Positions 7,949 through 15,696 are shown, numbered from the stretch's first letter. The stretch: DNA of 64,000 nt from Haloglomus litoreum (GCF_029338515.1 NZ_CP119988.1:2170001-2234000), one strand, 5' to 3'. The notes: generated from the sequence alone by a model not told the origin. Program-made: numbers and translations.

Positions 7949-10144
7949 GTGCGTCGCCCGCCCCCACCGCTTGCCGGACTGGTCCCCGATGACTCCCGCG
8001 CGCGCTACCGGCTTGCAGCGGCGGCGCTCGCCGTCCTCGCCGGGGTCGGGGTCCTCCTGCTCTCGCACCGTGTGTTCCCGCACCTCTCGACCAACCACGA
8101 CGAGGGCGTCTACCTCCAGCAGGCCGCGATGCTGCTGGACGGGCAGCTCGTCCTCCGCCCACCGGTCGACCTGACGTTCCGGCCGTGGTTCTTCGTGAAG
8201 GCCGGCCCCGAGCTGTATCCCAAGTACACCCCAGTCACGGCCGCCGTCTTCGCGGTCGGGATGGCGCTGGGTGACCCGCGGCTCTCGCTCGCGGCCGTCG
8301 CGGCCGCACTCGTCGCGCTCACCTACGCCGTCGGCGCCGAGGCGTTCGACCGCCGGACCGCGGTGCTGGGCGCGGCACTCGTGGCAGCTTCGCCGTTCTA
8401 TCTGGTCCAGACGGCCGTCTTCCTCCCCTACGCGCCGACGCTGGCCGTCGAGCTACTGTTCGCGTGGGCGTACCTGCGGGCCGTTCGGACGGGCTCGCGA
8501 CCGTTCGCCGCGCTGGCCGGCCTCGCCATCGGGGTCGCCTTCTTCGCGCGGCCGTACACGGCGGTCCTGTTCGCGGCGCCGTTCGTCGCCCACGCGCTGT
8601 GGACGCTCGCACGGGCGCGAGCAGCCCCCGAGCCGTCGCTCGTCGCGGTGACGACCCGACAGGGAGTCGTCGCGGCCTGTGGCCTGCTGGGCGTCATCGC
8701 CACGCTCGGGTACAACGCCGTCGTGACGGGCGACCCGTTCACCTTCCCGTACCAGGTGTTCGCCCCCCGTGACGGCCTGGGCTTCGGCACCCGACGCATC
8801 CTCGGCTACGAGCGTGACTACACGCCGGCCCTGGCGCTGGAGGCCAACGCCCGTGTCGTCCGGGCGTTCCTGACCCGCTGGGTCGTCGCCGGTCCCCTCG
8901 GGACCGCGCTGGCGGTCGTCGGGCTGGGTGCCACCGCGGCCCGGGCCCGGCGCGCACTCGCGCGCCGCGAGCGCGGGCTCGTCGGGGCCGTGGTCCGGCC
9001 GGACGGCGGGAGCGGGGACACGAGCGAGCGAGGGAGCCTGGCACCACGCCTCCTCCTCGCCGGCCTCTTCGGCAGCATCGTCGCCGGGAACGTCTACTTC
9101 TGGGGGAACCTGAACGTCCTCGGGGACGTGGACGTCCCGGGCGACGGCCTCGTCTCCCTGTACGGCCCGTACTACCACTTCGACCTCGTCGTGCCGGTCG
9201 CGCTGTTCGCCGCGTTCGGCCTGCGGCTGCTCGCGGGCCGGTGGCGCACAGCAGTCGACCGGCGGTTCGACGGTGCCACCGCAAGCCGGCTGGTCGTCGC
9301 CGGGCTCCTCGTCGGCGGACTGGTTCTGGGTGGGACGACTGTCGCGATGGCCGCTGACCCGGTCGCCGACAACGAGGACGCCTCCGAACAGCTCGCGGCC
9401 GCCTACGAGCCGTTCGAGCCGCGGCCGCCCGCCGGGGTGGTCTTCCTGCCGACACCGTACGGGGACTGGCTCAACCACCCGTTCCAGGCGCTCCGGAACG
9501 AGCCGGGCTTCGACGGCCGGACGGTGTACGCGATGCGCGAGCGCCAGTTCGCCGTCGTCGACGCCTATCCCGACCGGCAGCTGTACCGCTACGGCTTCCG
9601 CGGCGACTGGGCACCGTTCCTCGGTACCCCGGTGGAGCCCCGGCTCTACCCCATCGAGCACGTCCGCGGCGAGCGCGTGACCGTCCACACCTCGCTGGGC
9701 GTACCAGCGGGGGTCGACACGATGACCGCCCGGCTGGCCGGCGGCGGCGAGAGCACCTACTACACGGTCCGGGGGCCGCCCGAGACGGTCGACGCACGTA
9801 TCGTCGTCGCGAACGGGACGGCGCGCCTGCTCGGCGACGACGTGGCCCCGGTGAACGCGAACGACACCTCGGTCCCGGTCCACGCGCGCGACGAGGTCCT
9901 GCTGGAGGTCAATGCCGAGTACGCGCCCGGCAACGCCTTCACCTACCGGCTGGAGACGCCCGTCGCCCTGGACGAGGGCGAGTGGCGGATCCTGACGCCA
10001 CATCCGGAGGTCTGCCGCGGTGCGAACCTGTGCGACGGCGAGGCCGCCTGGATCCCCGGGACCGCGAGGCCGGGTGTCACCGTCGAGACGCGTGTCACCG
10101 CGGGCACGGCGAACCGGACCGAGCTGGAGGGCCAACGACCATGA
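7949..10144 (+). CDS. ArnT/PMT-like membrane glycosyltransferase (GT39/GT83 type)
   Basis: A 731-residue GT-C enzyme. One transmembrane helix is followed by an external loop with the acidic motif TNHDEGVYLQQAAML (about residues 49-63), corresponding to the catalytic Asp/Glu of lipid-linked-sugar glycosyltransferases. Eight to ten further helices follow to about residue 470, then a C-terminal domain of roughly 260 residues that is probably outside the cell. It starts at GTG 7949, 6 bases after the ATPase stop, and ends by overlapping the next ATG. It should transfer a sugar from a dolichol-type lipid to protein or lipid at the cell surface. Acceptor unknown; position in an iron operon is unusual. 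Confidence 0.7.
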   Translation: MRRPPPPLAGLVPDDSRARYRLAAAALAVLAGVGVLLLSHRVFPHLSTNHDEGVYLQQAAMLLDGQLVLRPPVDLTFRPWFFVKAGPELYPKYTPVTAAVFAVGMALGDPRLSLAAVAAALVALTYAVGAEAFDRRTAVLGAALVAASPFYLVQTAVFLPYAPTLAVELLFAWAYLRAVRTGSRPFAALAGLAIGVAFFARPYTAVLFAAPFVAHALWTLARARAAPEPSLVAVTTRQGVVAACGLLGVIATLGYNAVVTGDPFTFPYQVFAPRDGLGFGTRRILGYERDYTPALALEANARVVRAFLTRWVVAGPLGTALAVVGLGATAARARRALARRERGLVGAVVRPDGGSGDTSERGSLAPRLLLAGLFGSIVAGNVYFWGNLNVLGDVDVPGDGLVSLYGPYYHFDLVVPVALFAAFGLRLLAGRWRTAVDRRFDGATASRLVVAGLLVGGLVLGGTTVAMAADPVADNEDASEQLAAAYEPFEPRPPAGVVFLPTPYGDWLNHPFQALRNEPGFDGRTVYAMRERQFAVVDAYPDRQLYRYGFRGDWAPFLGTPVEPRLYPIEHVRGERVTVHTSLGVPAGVDTMTARLAGGGESTYYTVRGPPETVDARIVVANGTARLLGDDVAPVNANDTSVPVHARDEVLLEVNAEYAPGNAFTYRLETPVALDEGEWRILTPHPEVCRGANLCDGEAAWIPGTARPGVTVETRVTAGTANRTELEGQRP

Positions 10145-10773
10145 CCGACGACGAGACACCAGCAGCGGACGCGACGGACAGGACGGGCGCAACGGACACG
10201 GACGACCGGGCGGCGGCGGAACTCACCCGGCGGGACGCGATGGCGGCGCTGACCGCGGCCGGGGCGTCCACCGCCCTGGGCGGGACGCTCTCGTGGGCGG
10301 TCCTGAACGGGGACGGAGCTGACACCAGTGACGGGAGCGACGCCGGGAGCTTCGACGAGCGCGAGCGCGAGACGCTGGTCGCGCTGGCCGAACACCTCTA
10401 CCCCTCGGCCGTCTCGGGCGTCCCCGAGTTCGTCGAGCGCTACACGGTCGGTCGGGTCCGGGACCGCCCCGAGTACGCGGCGGGCATGCGTGAGGCGCTG
10501 GCGACGCTGGACGGGTACGCGCTCGATTGGACCGGGGACCGGTTCGTGGACCTGCCGCCGGATCGTCGGGGCACCCTGCTGAGCAGCATGGGTGTCACTG
10601 TCGCTACGCCCGAACCGGACGGTCTCGACCCCGAGAGGATCCGGTTCTACCTCGTCAACGAGCTCCTGTTCGCGCTCTACACCACGCCCACGGGGGGCGA
10701 GCTGGTCGGGATCGAGAATCCGCAGGGTCACCCCGGCGGTACGACCAGTTACCACCGCCCGCCCGGAGAGTGA
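10141..10773 (+). CDS. Gluconate 2-dehydrogenase subunit 3-like protein, orphan
   Basis: A 210-residue protein with a twin-arginine-like leader (ELTRRDAMAALTAAGASTALGG) and then the helical subunit-3 region starting FDERERETLVALAEHLYP, with PEFVERYTVGRV and FYLVNELLFALYTTPTGG. In known systems this subunit accompanies a GMC-type FAD subunit and helps membrane or periplasm targeting. Here no catalytic subunit is adjacent; the nearest GMC gene in the window is about 21 kb away on the other strand. The ATG overlaps the previous stop (ATGA), so it is the last gene of the iron-box operon. Its partner and substrate are unknown. Confidence 0.7.
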   Translation: MTDDETPAADATDRTGATDTDDRAAAELTRRDAMAALTAAGASTALGGTLSWAVLNGDGADTSDGSDAGSFDERERETLVALAEHLYPSAVSGVPEFVERYTVGRVRDRPEYAAGMREALATLDGYALDWTGDRFVDLPPDRRGTLLSSMGVTVATPEPDGLDPERIRFYLVNELLFALYTTPTGGELVGIENPQGHPGGTTSYHRPPGE

Positions 10774-10864
10774 CACTTCTCCGGCCCCGGCGGCAGCGGG
10801 GCCGTCCTCGCCACCGTTCGCTTGCGCCGGAACAGTTACGCCGACGCCGCCGGAGGCTCCGCGC

Positions 10865-12022
10865 ATGCGAGACGTGGCAATCGTCGGAGCGTCGATGACA
10901 CCGTTCGGTGTCCGCGAGGGCGAGTGGGTGATGGACCTGCTCGTCGAGGCCGGGAGGGCCTGTATCGCCGACGCGGGCATCGCACCGGACGACATCGACC
11001 ATCTGTACGTATCGAACATGGCCAGCGGGGAGTTCGAGGGGCAGACCGGGGTTCCCAACGCACTCGCACACGACCTGGGGGCCATCCCGGCCTACACCCA
11101 GCGGGTCGACCAGACCTCCTCCTCGGGCGCGGCCGGGATGTACGCCGCCTGGCAGTCCGTCGCCTCGGGCGCGAGCGACCTGACGCTGCTCGTCGGCGGC
11201 GAGAAGATGACCCACCGGAGTACGGGCGAGGCGACGGATGTCATCGCCTCGCTCACCCACCCGGTCGAGTACAAGCACGGCGTCACGCTCCCGTCGTTCG
11301 CGGGGCTCACGGCGCGGCACTACCTCGACCGCTACGACGCGCCCCGGGAGGCGCTGGGTCACGTCGCCGTGAAGAACCACGCCAACGGCGCCTTGAACCC
11401 GAACGCGCAGTTCCAGAAGGAGATCACGCTGGAGACGGCGCTGGAGTCGCCGATGGTGGCCGACCCGCTCCGGCTGTACGACTTCTGTCCCGTCACGGAC
11501 GGGTCGGCGGCGCTGGCACTCGTGCCCGCCGAGCACGCCGAGTCCTACGCCGACGCGTTCGCCCGCATCGCGGGCATCGCGGGCGCGACGGACACGCACG
11601 TCGTCCACGAGCGCGCCGACCCGACGCACATGGGGGCGGTCGCCGAGTCCGGGGCCGCCGCGTTCGAGCAGTCCGGCTACGAACACGACGAGGTCGACGT
11701 CGCCGAACTCCACGATATGTTCACCATCCTGGAGGTGATGCAGCTGGAGGCGCTGGGCTTCGAGGACGCCGGCGAGGGCTGGCGCGCGGCGATGGAGGGC
11801 CGCACGGCCCGCGACGGCGCCCTGCCGGTCAACACCTCCGGCGGGCTCAAATCGAAGGGGCACCCGCTGGGTGCCAGCGGCGTGGCGCAGGCCGTCGAGG
11901 TGTACGAACAGCTCGTCGGCGGCGCCGGCGACCGGCAGGTCGAGGCCGACGTCGGACTGGCCTGCAACGTCGGTGGCTTCGGGAACTGCGTCATCACCAC
12001 CATCATGGAGGCGGGCGCATGA
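10865..12022 (+). CDS. Thiolase-fold protein (archaeal acetyl-CoA acetyltransferase-like)
   Basis: A 385-residue thiolase superfamily member with the two-domain layout: the N-terminal MRDVAIVGASMTPFG strand, a C-terminal His motif KSKGHPLGASG, and the late Cys segment CNVGGFGNC. The usual nucleophile motif CxSG is replaced: RVDQTSSSGAAG puts Ser85 where the acyl-accepting Cys is expected. It may therefore resemble SCP2-thiolase-like proteins that bind acyl-CoA without Claisen chemistry, or use another residue. The next gene is a DUF35 protein overlapping by ATGA. Archaeal thiolase/DUF35 pairs form complexes that channel acetoacetyl-CoA; whether this pair does is uncertain. Confidence 0.8.
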   Translation: MRDVAIVGASMTPFGVREGEWVMDLLVEAGRACIADAGIAPDDIDHLYVSNMASGEFEGQTGVPNALAHDLGAIPAYTQRVDQTSSSGAAGMYAAWQSVASGASDLTLLVGGEKMTHRSTGEATDVIASLTHPVEYKHGVTLPSFAGLTARHYLDRYDAPREALGHVAVKNHANGALNPNAQFQKEITLETALESPMVADPLRLYDFCPVTDGSAALALVPAEHAESYADAFARIAGIAGATDTHVVHERADPTHMGAVAESGAAAFEQSGYEHDEVDVAELHDMFTILEVMQLEALGFEDAGEGWRAAMEGRTARDGALPVNTSGGLKSKGHPLGASGVAQAVEVYEQLVGGAGDRQVEADVGLACNVGGFGNCVITTIMEAGA

Positions 12023-12423
12023 GCGACAGCGACCATAGCGCGCGGGCCGACGGCGGGAGGCCACCGATGCGGGCCGCGCGGTACGAGGACGGCAGCATCA
12101 CCTACCCGCCACACCCCGTCGGCCCGGACGGGAGCGAGCCCGTCGAGGAGGTCGACCTCTCGGCGTACACGGCCGAGGTGATCACGTGGACGACCAGCCA
12201 CGCCACGCCGCCGGGTGTCCGCGAGCCGAACACGCTCGCCGTCGTCGAGTTCGACGTCGAGGGCACGCCGGTCCGCGCCCTGGGCCAGTGCACGACCGAC
12301 GAGGTGGACATCGGCGACGCTGTCGAACCGGTGTACGTCGAGGAGCTCCGCGACCCGGACGTGGGCATCCGCGAGCGGGAGAGCCAGGAGTGGGACGGCT
12401 ACCGGTTCGAACCCATCGAGTAG
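12019..12423 (+). CDS. DUF35/OB-fold protein, thiolase partner
   Basis: A 134-residue protein. The region EVITWTTSHATPPGVREPN, VEGTPVRALGQC and a closing WDGYRFEP match the OB-fold of DUF35 proteins, which shuttle acyl-CoA between thiolase and its partners. Typical DUF35 proteins begin with a four-Cys zinc ribbon. This one has none: the N-terminal 45 residues contain no cysteine and carry ITYPPHPVGPDG instead. The ATG at 12019 overlaps the thiolase stop, implying coupled translation and a direct partnership. Exact role is inferred from the pair. Confidence 0.7.
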   Translation: MSDSDHSARADGGRPPMRAARYEDGSITYPPHPVGPDGSEPVEEVDLSAYTAEVITWTTSHATPPGVREPNTLAVVEFDVEGTPVRALGQCTTDEVDIGDAVEPVYVEELRDPDVGIRERESQEWDGYRFEPIE

Positions 12424-12431
12424 TCGACGCC

Positions 12432-13217
12432 CTACCTCTCCCCGCCGTCGCCGCGGGGGGCGTCGTCACCGTCGCCTGGGTCGTTCTCACCGTCGTCGCC
12501 GCGATCCGCCCGCTCCTTGAGCGACGCCAGCTCCGCGTCCACGTCGACCGACGGGCCGCGGTCGTCGTTCCGGCGGGCCCCGCCGGCCCCCTCCTCTCGA
12601 CCGCCGCCGGCCTCGGCGTCCCGCTCGATGGCGGACAGCCGGTCGTCGATCTCCCCGCGGAGTTCGCGGGCGTCGGCCAGAAGGCGGCGGGCCGTCGGGT
12701 CCTCGGGTTCGCCCTCGTAGGTCCGCTGGAGTTCCGCGAGGGCGTCGTCGACGCGCGCGAGTGCCTCGCGTCCGCCTGCTGCGGCACGCTCGCCAGCAGC
12801 GGTCGACACGTCCGCGAGGACGCCCCGCCCGTCGTCGCGGCGCCCGGGTGACCGGGGGTCCCGGCCGTCCAGCAGCCGGATGGTGCCGGCCAGCAGCTCC
12901 AGCCCCCGGATGGCGGCCTCGAGGAACGCCACCACCGTCGGGATGGTGTAGGTCTCGGTGAAGCGGAGGAGCTCGCGGGGCGAGGGCGGCCGCGGGAGGG
13001 CCGGTCCGTCGCCGCGCGCGCCTGGAGGTTCCACCTGGCGGGTGTCGCCCTCGACCGCCGTCCTGAGGTCGCGCAGGGTCTCCTCCAGTTCGGTCACCAG
13101 CGCGGCGAGGTCGTCGTCGCGCTGCCCGGACCGGTGGGGGCCCCGTCGCTGGCCCCCCTCGACCGACGATATCACCTGTACGGGGATGGACTCGCCGCCG
13201 GCGTCCCAGTCGCTCAT
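12432..13217 (-). CDS. Conserved haloarchaeal protein, DUF7547-like
   Basis: A 261-residue soluble protein with an acidic helical N-terminus (DDDLAALVTELEETLRDLR), a hydrophobic stretch FTETYTIPTVVAFLEAAIRG then LLAGTIRLLDGRD, and a charged Asp/Gly-rich tail. The layout resembles the haloarchaeal DUF7547 family; no enzymatic motif is seen. The ATG at 13217 is chosen because it gives the family-like start MSDWDAGG. It is divergent from the 49-residue gene at 13308, and the two share a 90-base intergenic region holding two iron-box-like palindromes, so it may be iron-responsive. Function unknown. Confidence 0.6.
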   Translation of the reverse strand: MSDWDAGGESIPVQVISSVEGGQRRGPHRSGQRDDDLAALVTELEETLRDLRTAVEGDTRQVEPPGARGDGPALPRPPSPRELLRFTETYTIPTVVAFLEAAIRGLELLAGTIRLLDGRDPRSPGRRDDGRGVLADVSTAAGERAAAGGREALARVDDALAELQRTYEGEPEDPTARRLLADARELRGEIDDRLSAIERDAEAGGGREEGAGGARRNDDRGPSVDVDAELASLKERADRGDDGENDPGDGDDAPRGDGGER

Positions 13218-13258
13218 GGTCGGGACTGCGGGGGCGACCGGCAAAACCCTCCCGGCGG

Positions 13259-13299
13259 TTTAGGAGGACCGAAAACCTCTTTACCTCTAGGCTCACCTA
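13259..13299 (+). promoter_or_regulatory. Tandem iron-box-like operators in a divergent promoter
   Basis: TTTAGG-AGGA-CCGAAA lies at 13259-13274 and TAGG-CTCA-CCTA at 13288-13299, 27 bases apart centre to centre. The spacing is almost the same as the pair before the gene at 2710. A TATA-like CTCTTTACC lies between them. Box 2 ends 8 bases before the ATG at 13308. The arrangement suggests cooperative binding by a DtxR-family repressor; this is inference. Confidence 0.55.
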
Positions 13300-13307
13300 A
13301 TCGACTG

Positions 13308-13457
13308 ATGGAAGCCACCCGCAGTCGGGATTCCGAGACCCAGGAGGCGCCCCGGGTCACCGCCCACGGCACCTCCCCGGAGCGTACCGTCTTCACCGAG
13401 GAGGGGAACCCGGACGCCTGGATCGCGACGGACACGCTCGTGGAGCTGGACGACTGA
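13308..13457 (+). CDS. 49-residue acidic protein (DUF7331-like), iron-box controlled
   Basis: A 49-residue ORF with a polar N-terminus and a conserved-looking C-terminal half ERTVFTEEGNPDAWIATDTL followed by VELDD. The NPxAWI core resembles the small haloarchaeal DUF7331 proteins. It has its own promoter: TATA-like CTTTACC about 25 bases upstream, with iron-box palindromes on both sides. Too short for a catalytic domain; a small binding or regulatory protein is possible. Coding status is supported by the promoter and the protein-like composition rather than by length. Confidence 0.62.
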   Translation: MEATRSRDSETQEAPRVTAHGTSPERTVFTEEGNPDAWIATDTLVELDD

Positions 13458-13632
13458 CCGGCCGAACGGGAGGCCCTGCGGCGGTTCGCTGAGGCTGTTT
13501 CTACTCGATAGATATCGATAATCTCGCTATTCGACTCGCTATGTGTAACTCCAGGGAGTTGGTCGATAGAGAATAGAGAAATCGAGCCGACAGATGCCGG
13601 CGACGCGCGTCAGCGTGGGCCGACGGGGGCCG

Positions 13633-14181
13633 TCAGTGGGTCGCCTCGTCGAGGACGAGGGTGTCGTCCTCGAGGTAGTGCTCGAAGTGGTGGGCGTGCT
13701 CCTCGAGGGTCTCGAGGTGGCGGCGCAGGATCTCGCTGGAGGTGTAGTCGCCGAAGTCCTCCATCATCCCGACGTGGTCGCGCATCGTCTCGATCATGTC
13801 GCCGAACATCTCCATGTCGTTGGCGAGGGAGGTCCGGATGTCGTAGACGTCCTGCCCCTCGGGTTCGACGGGTGCGTGCTCCTCGAAGGTAGCACCGCCC
13901 GACAGGGGAACACCGCCCATCGCCTGTGCGCGCTCGGCGAAGGCGTCGGCGGCCGCCTCCAGGTCCGCGGCGACCTCACCGAGGTACTCGTGGAGTTCGA
14001 GGAACTCGGCCCCCTCGACGTTCCAGTGGTGCTTGCGGATCTGGTGGTAGGCCACGTACGACGCCGCGAGGTCGGTGTTGAACGCGTCGACGATCTGCTC
14101 GGCCTTGTCCTGGTCGACCCGGAGCGCCTCGCTGCCCTCGACGGTCCCTGCCTGCTGACGGACGTTCTTCTGGGTACTCAT
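13633..14181 (-). CDS. dpsA: DpsA, ferritin-like DNA-protecting iron store
   Basis: A 182-residue Dps protein closely matching the Halobacterium DpsA I recall, from its first residues MSTQKNVRQQAGTVEGS to the end HLEDDTLV-like EDDTLVLDEATH. Ferroxidase-type residues are visible in AYHQIRKHHWNVEG, DLEAAADAFAERAQAMGG and the C-terminal EEHAHHFEHYLE. The family forms a 12-mer that oxidises Fe(II) with peroxide and stores it as a mineral core, protecting DNA. A TATA-like AGTTAAGTG lies 26-34 bases upstream of the ATG, with two tandem palindromes next to it and an iron-box-like site further up. It is monocistronic. Confidence 0.96.
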   Translation of the reverse strand: MSTQKNVRQQAGTVEGSEALRVDQDKAEQIVDAFNTDLAASYVAYHQIRKHHWNVEGAEFLELHEYLGEVAADLEAAADAFAERAQAMGGVPLSGGATFEEHAPVEPEGQDVYDIRTSLANDMEMFGDMIETMRDHVGMMEDFGDYTSSEILRRHLETLEEHAHHFEHYLEDDTLVLDEATH

Positions 14182-14216
14182 TGCAGTCTAAAATCCGGCC
14201 GCCGGGCACTTAACTG

Positions 14217-14252
14217 TTTCCGACACAGAAACCACTTTTTCCGATTCAGAAA
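14217..14252 (-). promoter_or_regulatory. Two tandem 15-bp palindromic repeats next to the dpsA TATA box
   Basis: TTTCCGACACAGAAA (14217-14231) and TTTCCGATTCAGAAA (14238-14252) are near-identical imperfect inverted repeats spaced exactly 21 bases, two helical turns. The first abuts the dpsA TATA-like element (about 14207-14215) where TFB would contact DNA. They look like a regulator's paired operator, distinct from the iron box. The regulator is not identified. Confidence 0.6.
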
Positions 14253-14269
14253 GATTAGTTTGGTATCGC

Positions 14270-14281
14270 TAGGCCGACCTA
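14270..14281 (-). promoter_or_regulatory. Iron-box-like palindrome upstream of dpsA
   Basis: TAGG-CCGA-CCTA, extended to CTAGGCCGACCTAG at 14269-14282. It is about 94 bases before the dpsA start, upstream of the tandem TTTCYGA repeats, a position that would suit activation more than repression. It shares the TAGGNNNNCCTA core with the sites at 2679 and 13288. Confidence 0.5.
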
Positions 14282-14334
14282 GCTTCGCTCTCCCCAGTCC
14301 CACGCCCGGTCGCGGCCGCGTGCAGGTGCCGGGT

Positions 14335-15126
14335 TTAGTCCCGGTAGATGCCGACCCGCTTGCGGTGGTAGGCCATCTCGTCGGGGTCGACCGAGACGAC
14401 GAGGTCGCGCTCGGCATCCGCCAGCGAGGCCCGGACGGAGCCGTTCGGCCTGGCGACCATCGACCGGCCGCCGTAGGTCGCGGTCGGTGCGTCGGCCACC
14501 TCGCGCCGTCCCGTTCGCCCGGCGGCCACGGCCCACCGGACCCCGTCGAGTGCACGGGCCCGGACGAGGAGCCGCCAGTTCTCGGAGTGTGCCGCGGGCC
14601 ACGCGCCGACGACGAACAGCGCGTCGATGCGTTCCTCGGTGTACGCGGCGCTGTCGGCGACGAAGTTCAGGTCGTAGCAGGTGGCGAGGCCGGTCGTCCC
14701 GAGCGGCGTCTCCACCGTGACGCGCTCCTCACCCGGTGTGAGCACCTTCCGCTCACCCGCCCAGAGGTGCCGCTTGCGGTAGGTCGTCGTCCCGCCGTCC
14801 GGTCGGACGTACGCCACCGTGTTGTGGAGGTCGCCGTCGGCGACCCCGACGTAGCCCACCAGTACCGCCACGTCGTGCTCGGCGGCACACTCCCGGACCG
14901 CATCGAGCTCGCTGCCGTCGGTGCGGACCGCGGCCTCCGCCATCCGGTCGTCGGGGACGAAGCCGGTCAGGAACTGTTCGGGGAACAGGGCGGCATCGAC
15001 GCCGTCGGGGAGCGCGGCCACACGCTCGCGCAGGGTCGCCAGGTTCGCCGCCGGGTCGAGGTCCGTCACCGCCGTCTGGCAGGCCGCGACCGTCGGCCGG
15101 TCCTCCGGGTCCGTGTCGGTCGACAT
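14335..15126 (-). CDS. Nitrilase-superfamily carbon-nitrogen hydrolase
   Basis: A 263-residue amidase/nitrilase-fold enzyme. The catalytic Glu-Lys-Cys triad is visible: Glu in ALFPEQFLTGF, Lys in TYRKRHLWAGE and Cys in GLATCYDLNF. The start at 15126 gives MSTDTDPEDRPTVAACQ, with the first beta strand in the right place; an upstream ATG at 15156 would add ten Pro/Ala-rich residues. It hydrolyses a non-peptide C-N bond, but members have many substrates (omega-amidase, carbamoylases) and none can be picked from sequence. It is upstream of dpsA on the same strand but separated by the dpsA regulatory region. Confidence 0.83.
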   Translation of the reverse strand: MSTDTDPEDRPTVAACQTAVTDLDPAANLATLRERVAALPDGVDAALFPEQFLTGFVPDDRMAEAAVRTDGSELDAVRECAAEHDVAVLVGYVGVADGDLHNTVAYVRPDGGTTTYRKRHLWAGERKVLTPGEERVTVETPLGTTGLATCYDLNFVADSAAYTEERIDALFVVGAWPAAHSENWRLLVRARALDGVRWAVAAGRTGRREVADAPTATYGGRSMVARPNGSVRASLADAERDLVVSVDPDEMAYHRKRVGIYRD

Positions 15127-15222
15127 GGCCGGGGCTGGCGGGCCAGCGCACATCACGCTTCGGGTGGTGCGCCCCTCCTTCGTCCCGGACGGTTCCGGGG
15201 TCGAGCCCGGCGGCCCTTCCCC

Positions 15223-15696
15223 TCAGTACGTGAGACGGCGCCAGGCGACCGCGACGCCGAGCAGGAGTCCCAGTCCGACCAGGACGCGCCCGACCGGTTC
15301 GGCCCAGCCGACGTACCACGGCCGGTCGAAGCAGTTCCCCCGCACGTTGTTGGCCCGGTACGTCCGGTTCTGTGCTACGACGGCGTACGGGAGCGTGTCC
15401 GCGGCGACCATCCGGGATTCGTCGTCGAACCGGACGAAGTCCCCGCCCGTCGCACGTGCCTCGTCGAAGACGCGCTGCTGGACATCGGTCAGGTCGTCGT
15501 ACCGTTCTCGCTCGAACTCGCCCGGCGGCTCGTCGTCCAGCTCGTACACCGCGAGCTGGACCAGTTCACAGTCCGTGACCGGGACCGACCCCATCGGTCG
15601 AGCGGGGGGTCCGGCGGGGACGAACGTGAGGAGCCCCGATCCGGCGAGGAGGAGGGTGAGAACCCCGGCGGCGACTCCCAGTTCGCGTCGATTCAT
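15223..15696 (-). CDS. Haloarchaeal membrane-anchored protein (DUF7979-like)
   Basis: A 157-residue protein with one N-terminal membrane helix (AAGVLTLLLAGSGLLTFVP) and one C-terminal helix (VGRVLVGLGLLLGVAVAW). Between them is an external domain of about 100 residues containing ERYDDLTDVQQRVFDEARATGG-type sequence and two lone cysteines. The middle resembles haloarchaeal DUF7979 proteins. No catalytic motif. The ATG at 15696 gives a clean MNRRE start. Function unknown. Confidence 0.6.
   Translation of the reverse strand: MNRRELGVAAGVLTLLLAGSGLLTFVPAGPPARPMGSVPVTDCELVQLAVYELDDEPPGEFERERYDDLTDVQQRVFDEARATGGDFVRFDDESRMVAADTLPYAVVAQNRTYRANNVRGNCFDRPWYVGWAEPVGRVLVGLGLLLGVAVAWRRLTY

Noticed and set aside
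2722-10192. Very long open frames on the minus strand opposite the iron operon (for example 2722-4176, 3650-5173, 8453-10192)
   Set aside because: They mirror the codon pattern of the well-identified plus-strand genes, as happens in high-GC haloarchaeal DNA, have no family features and no promoters.
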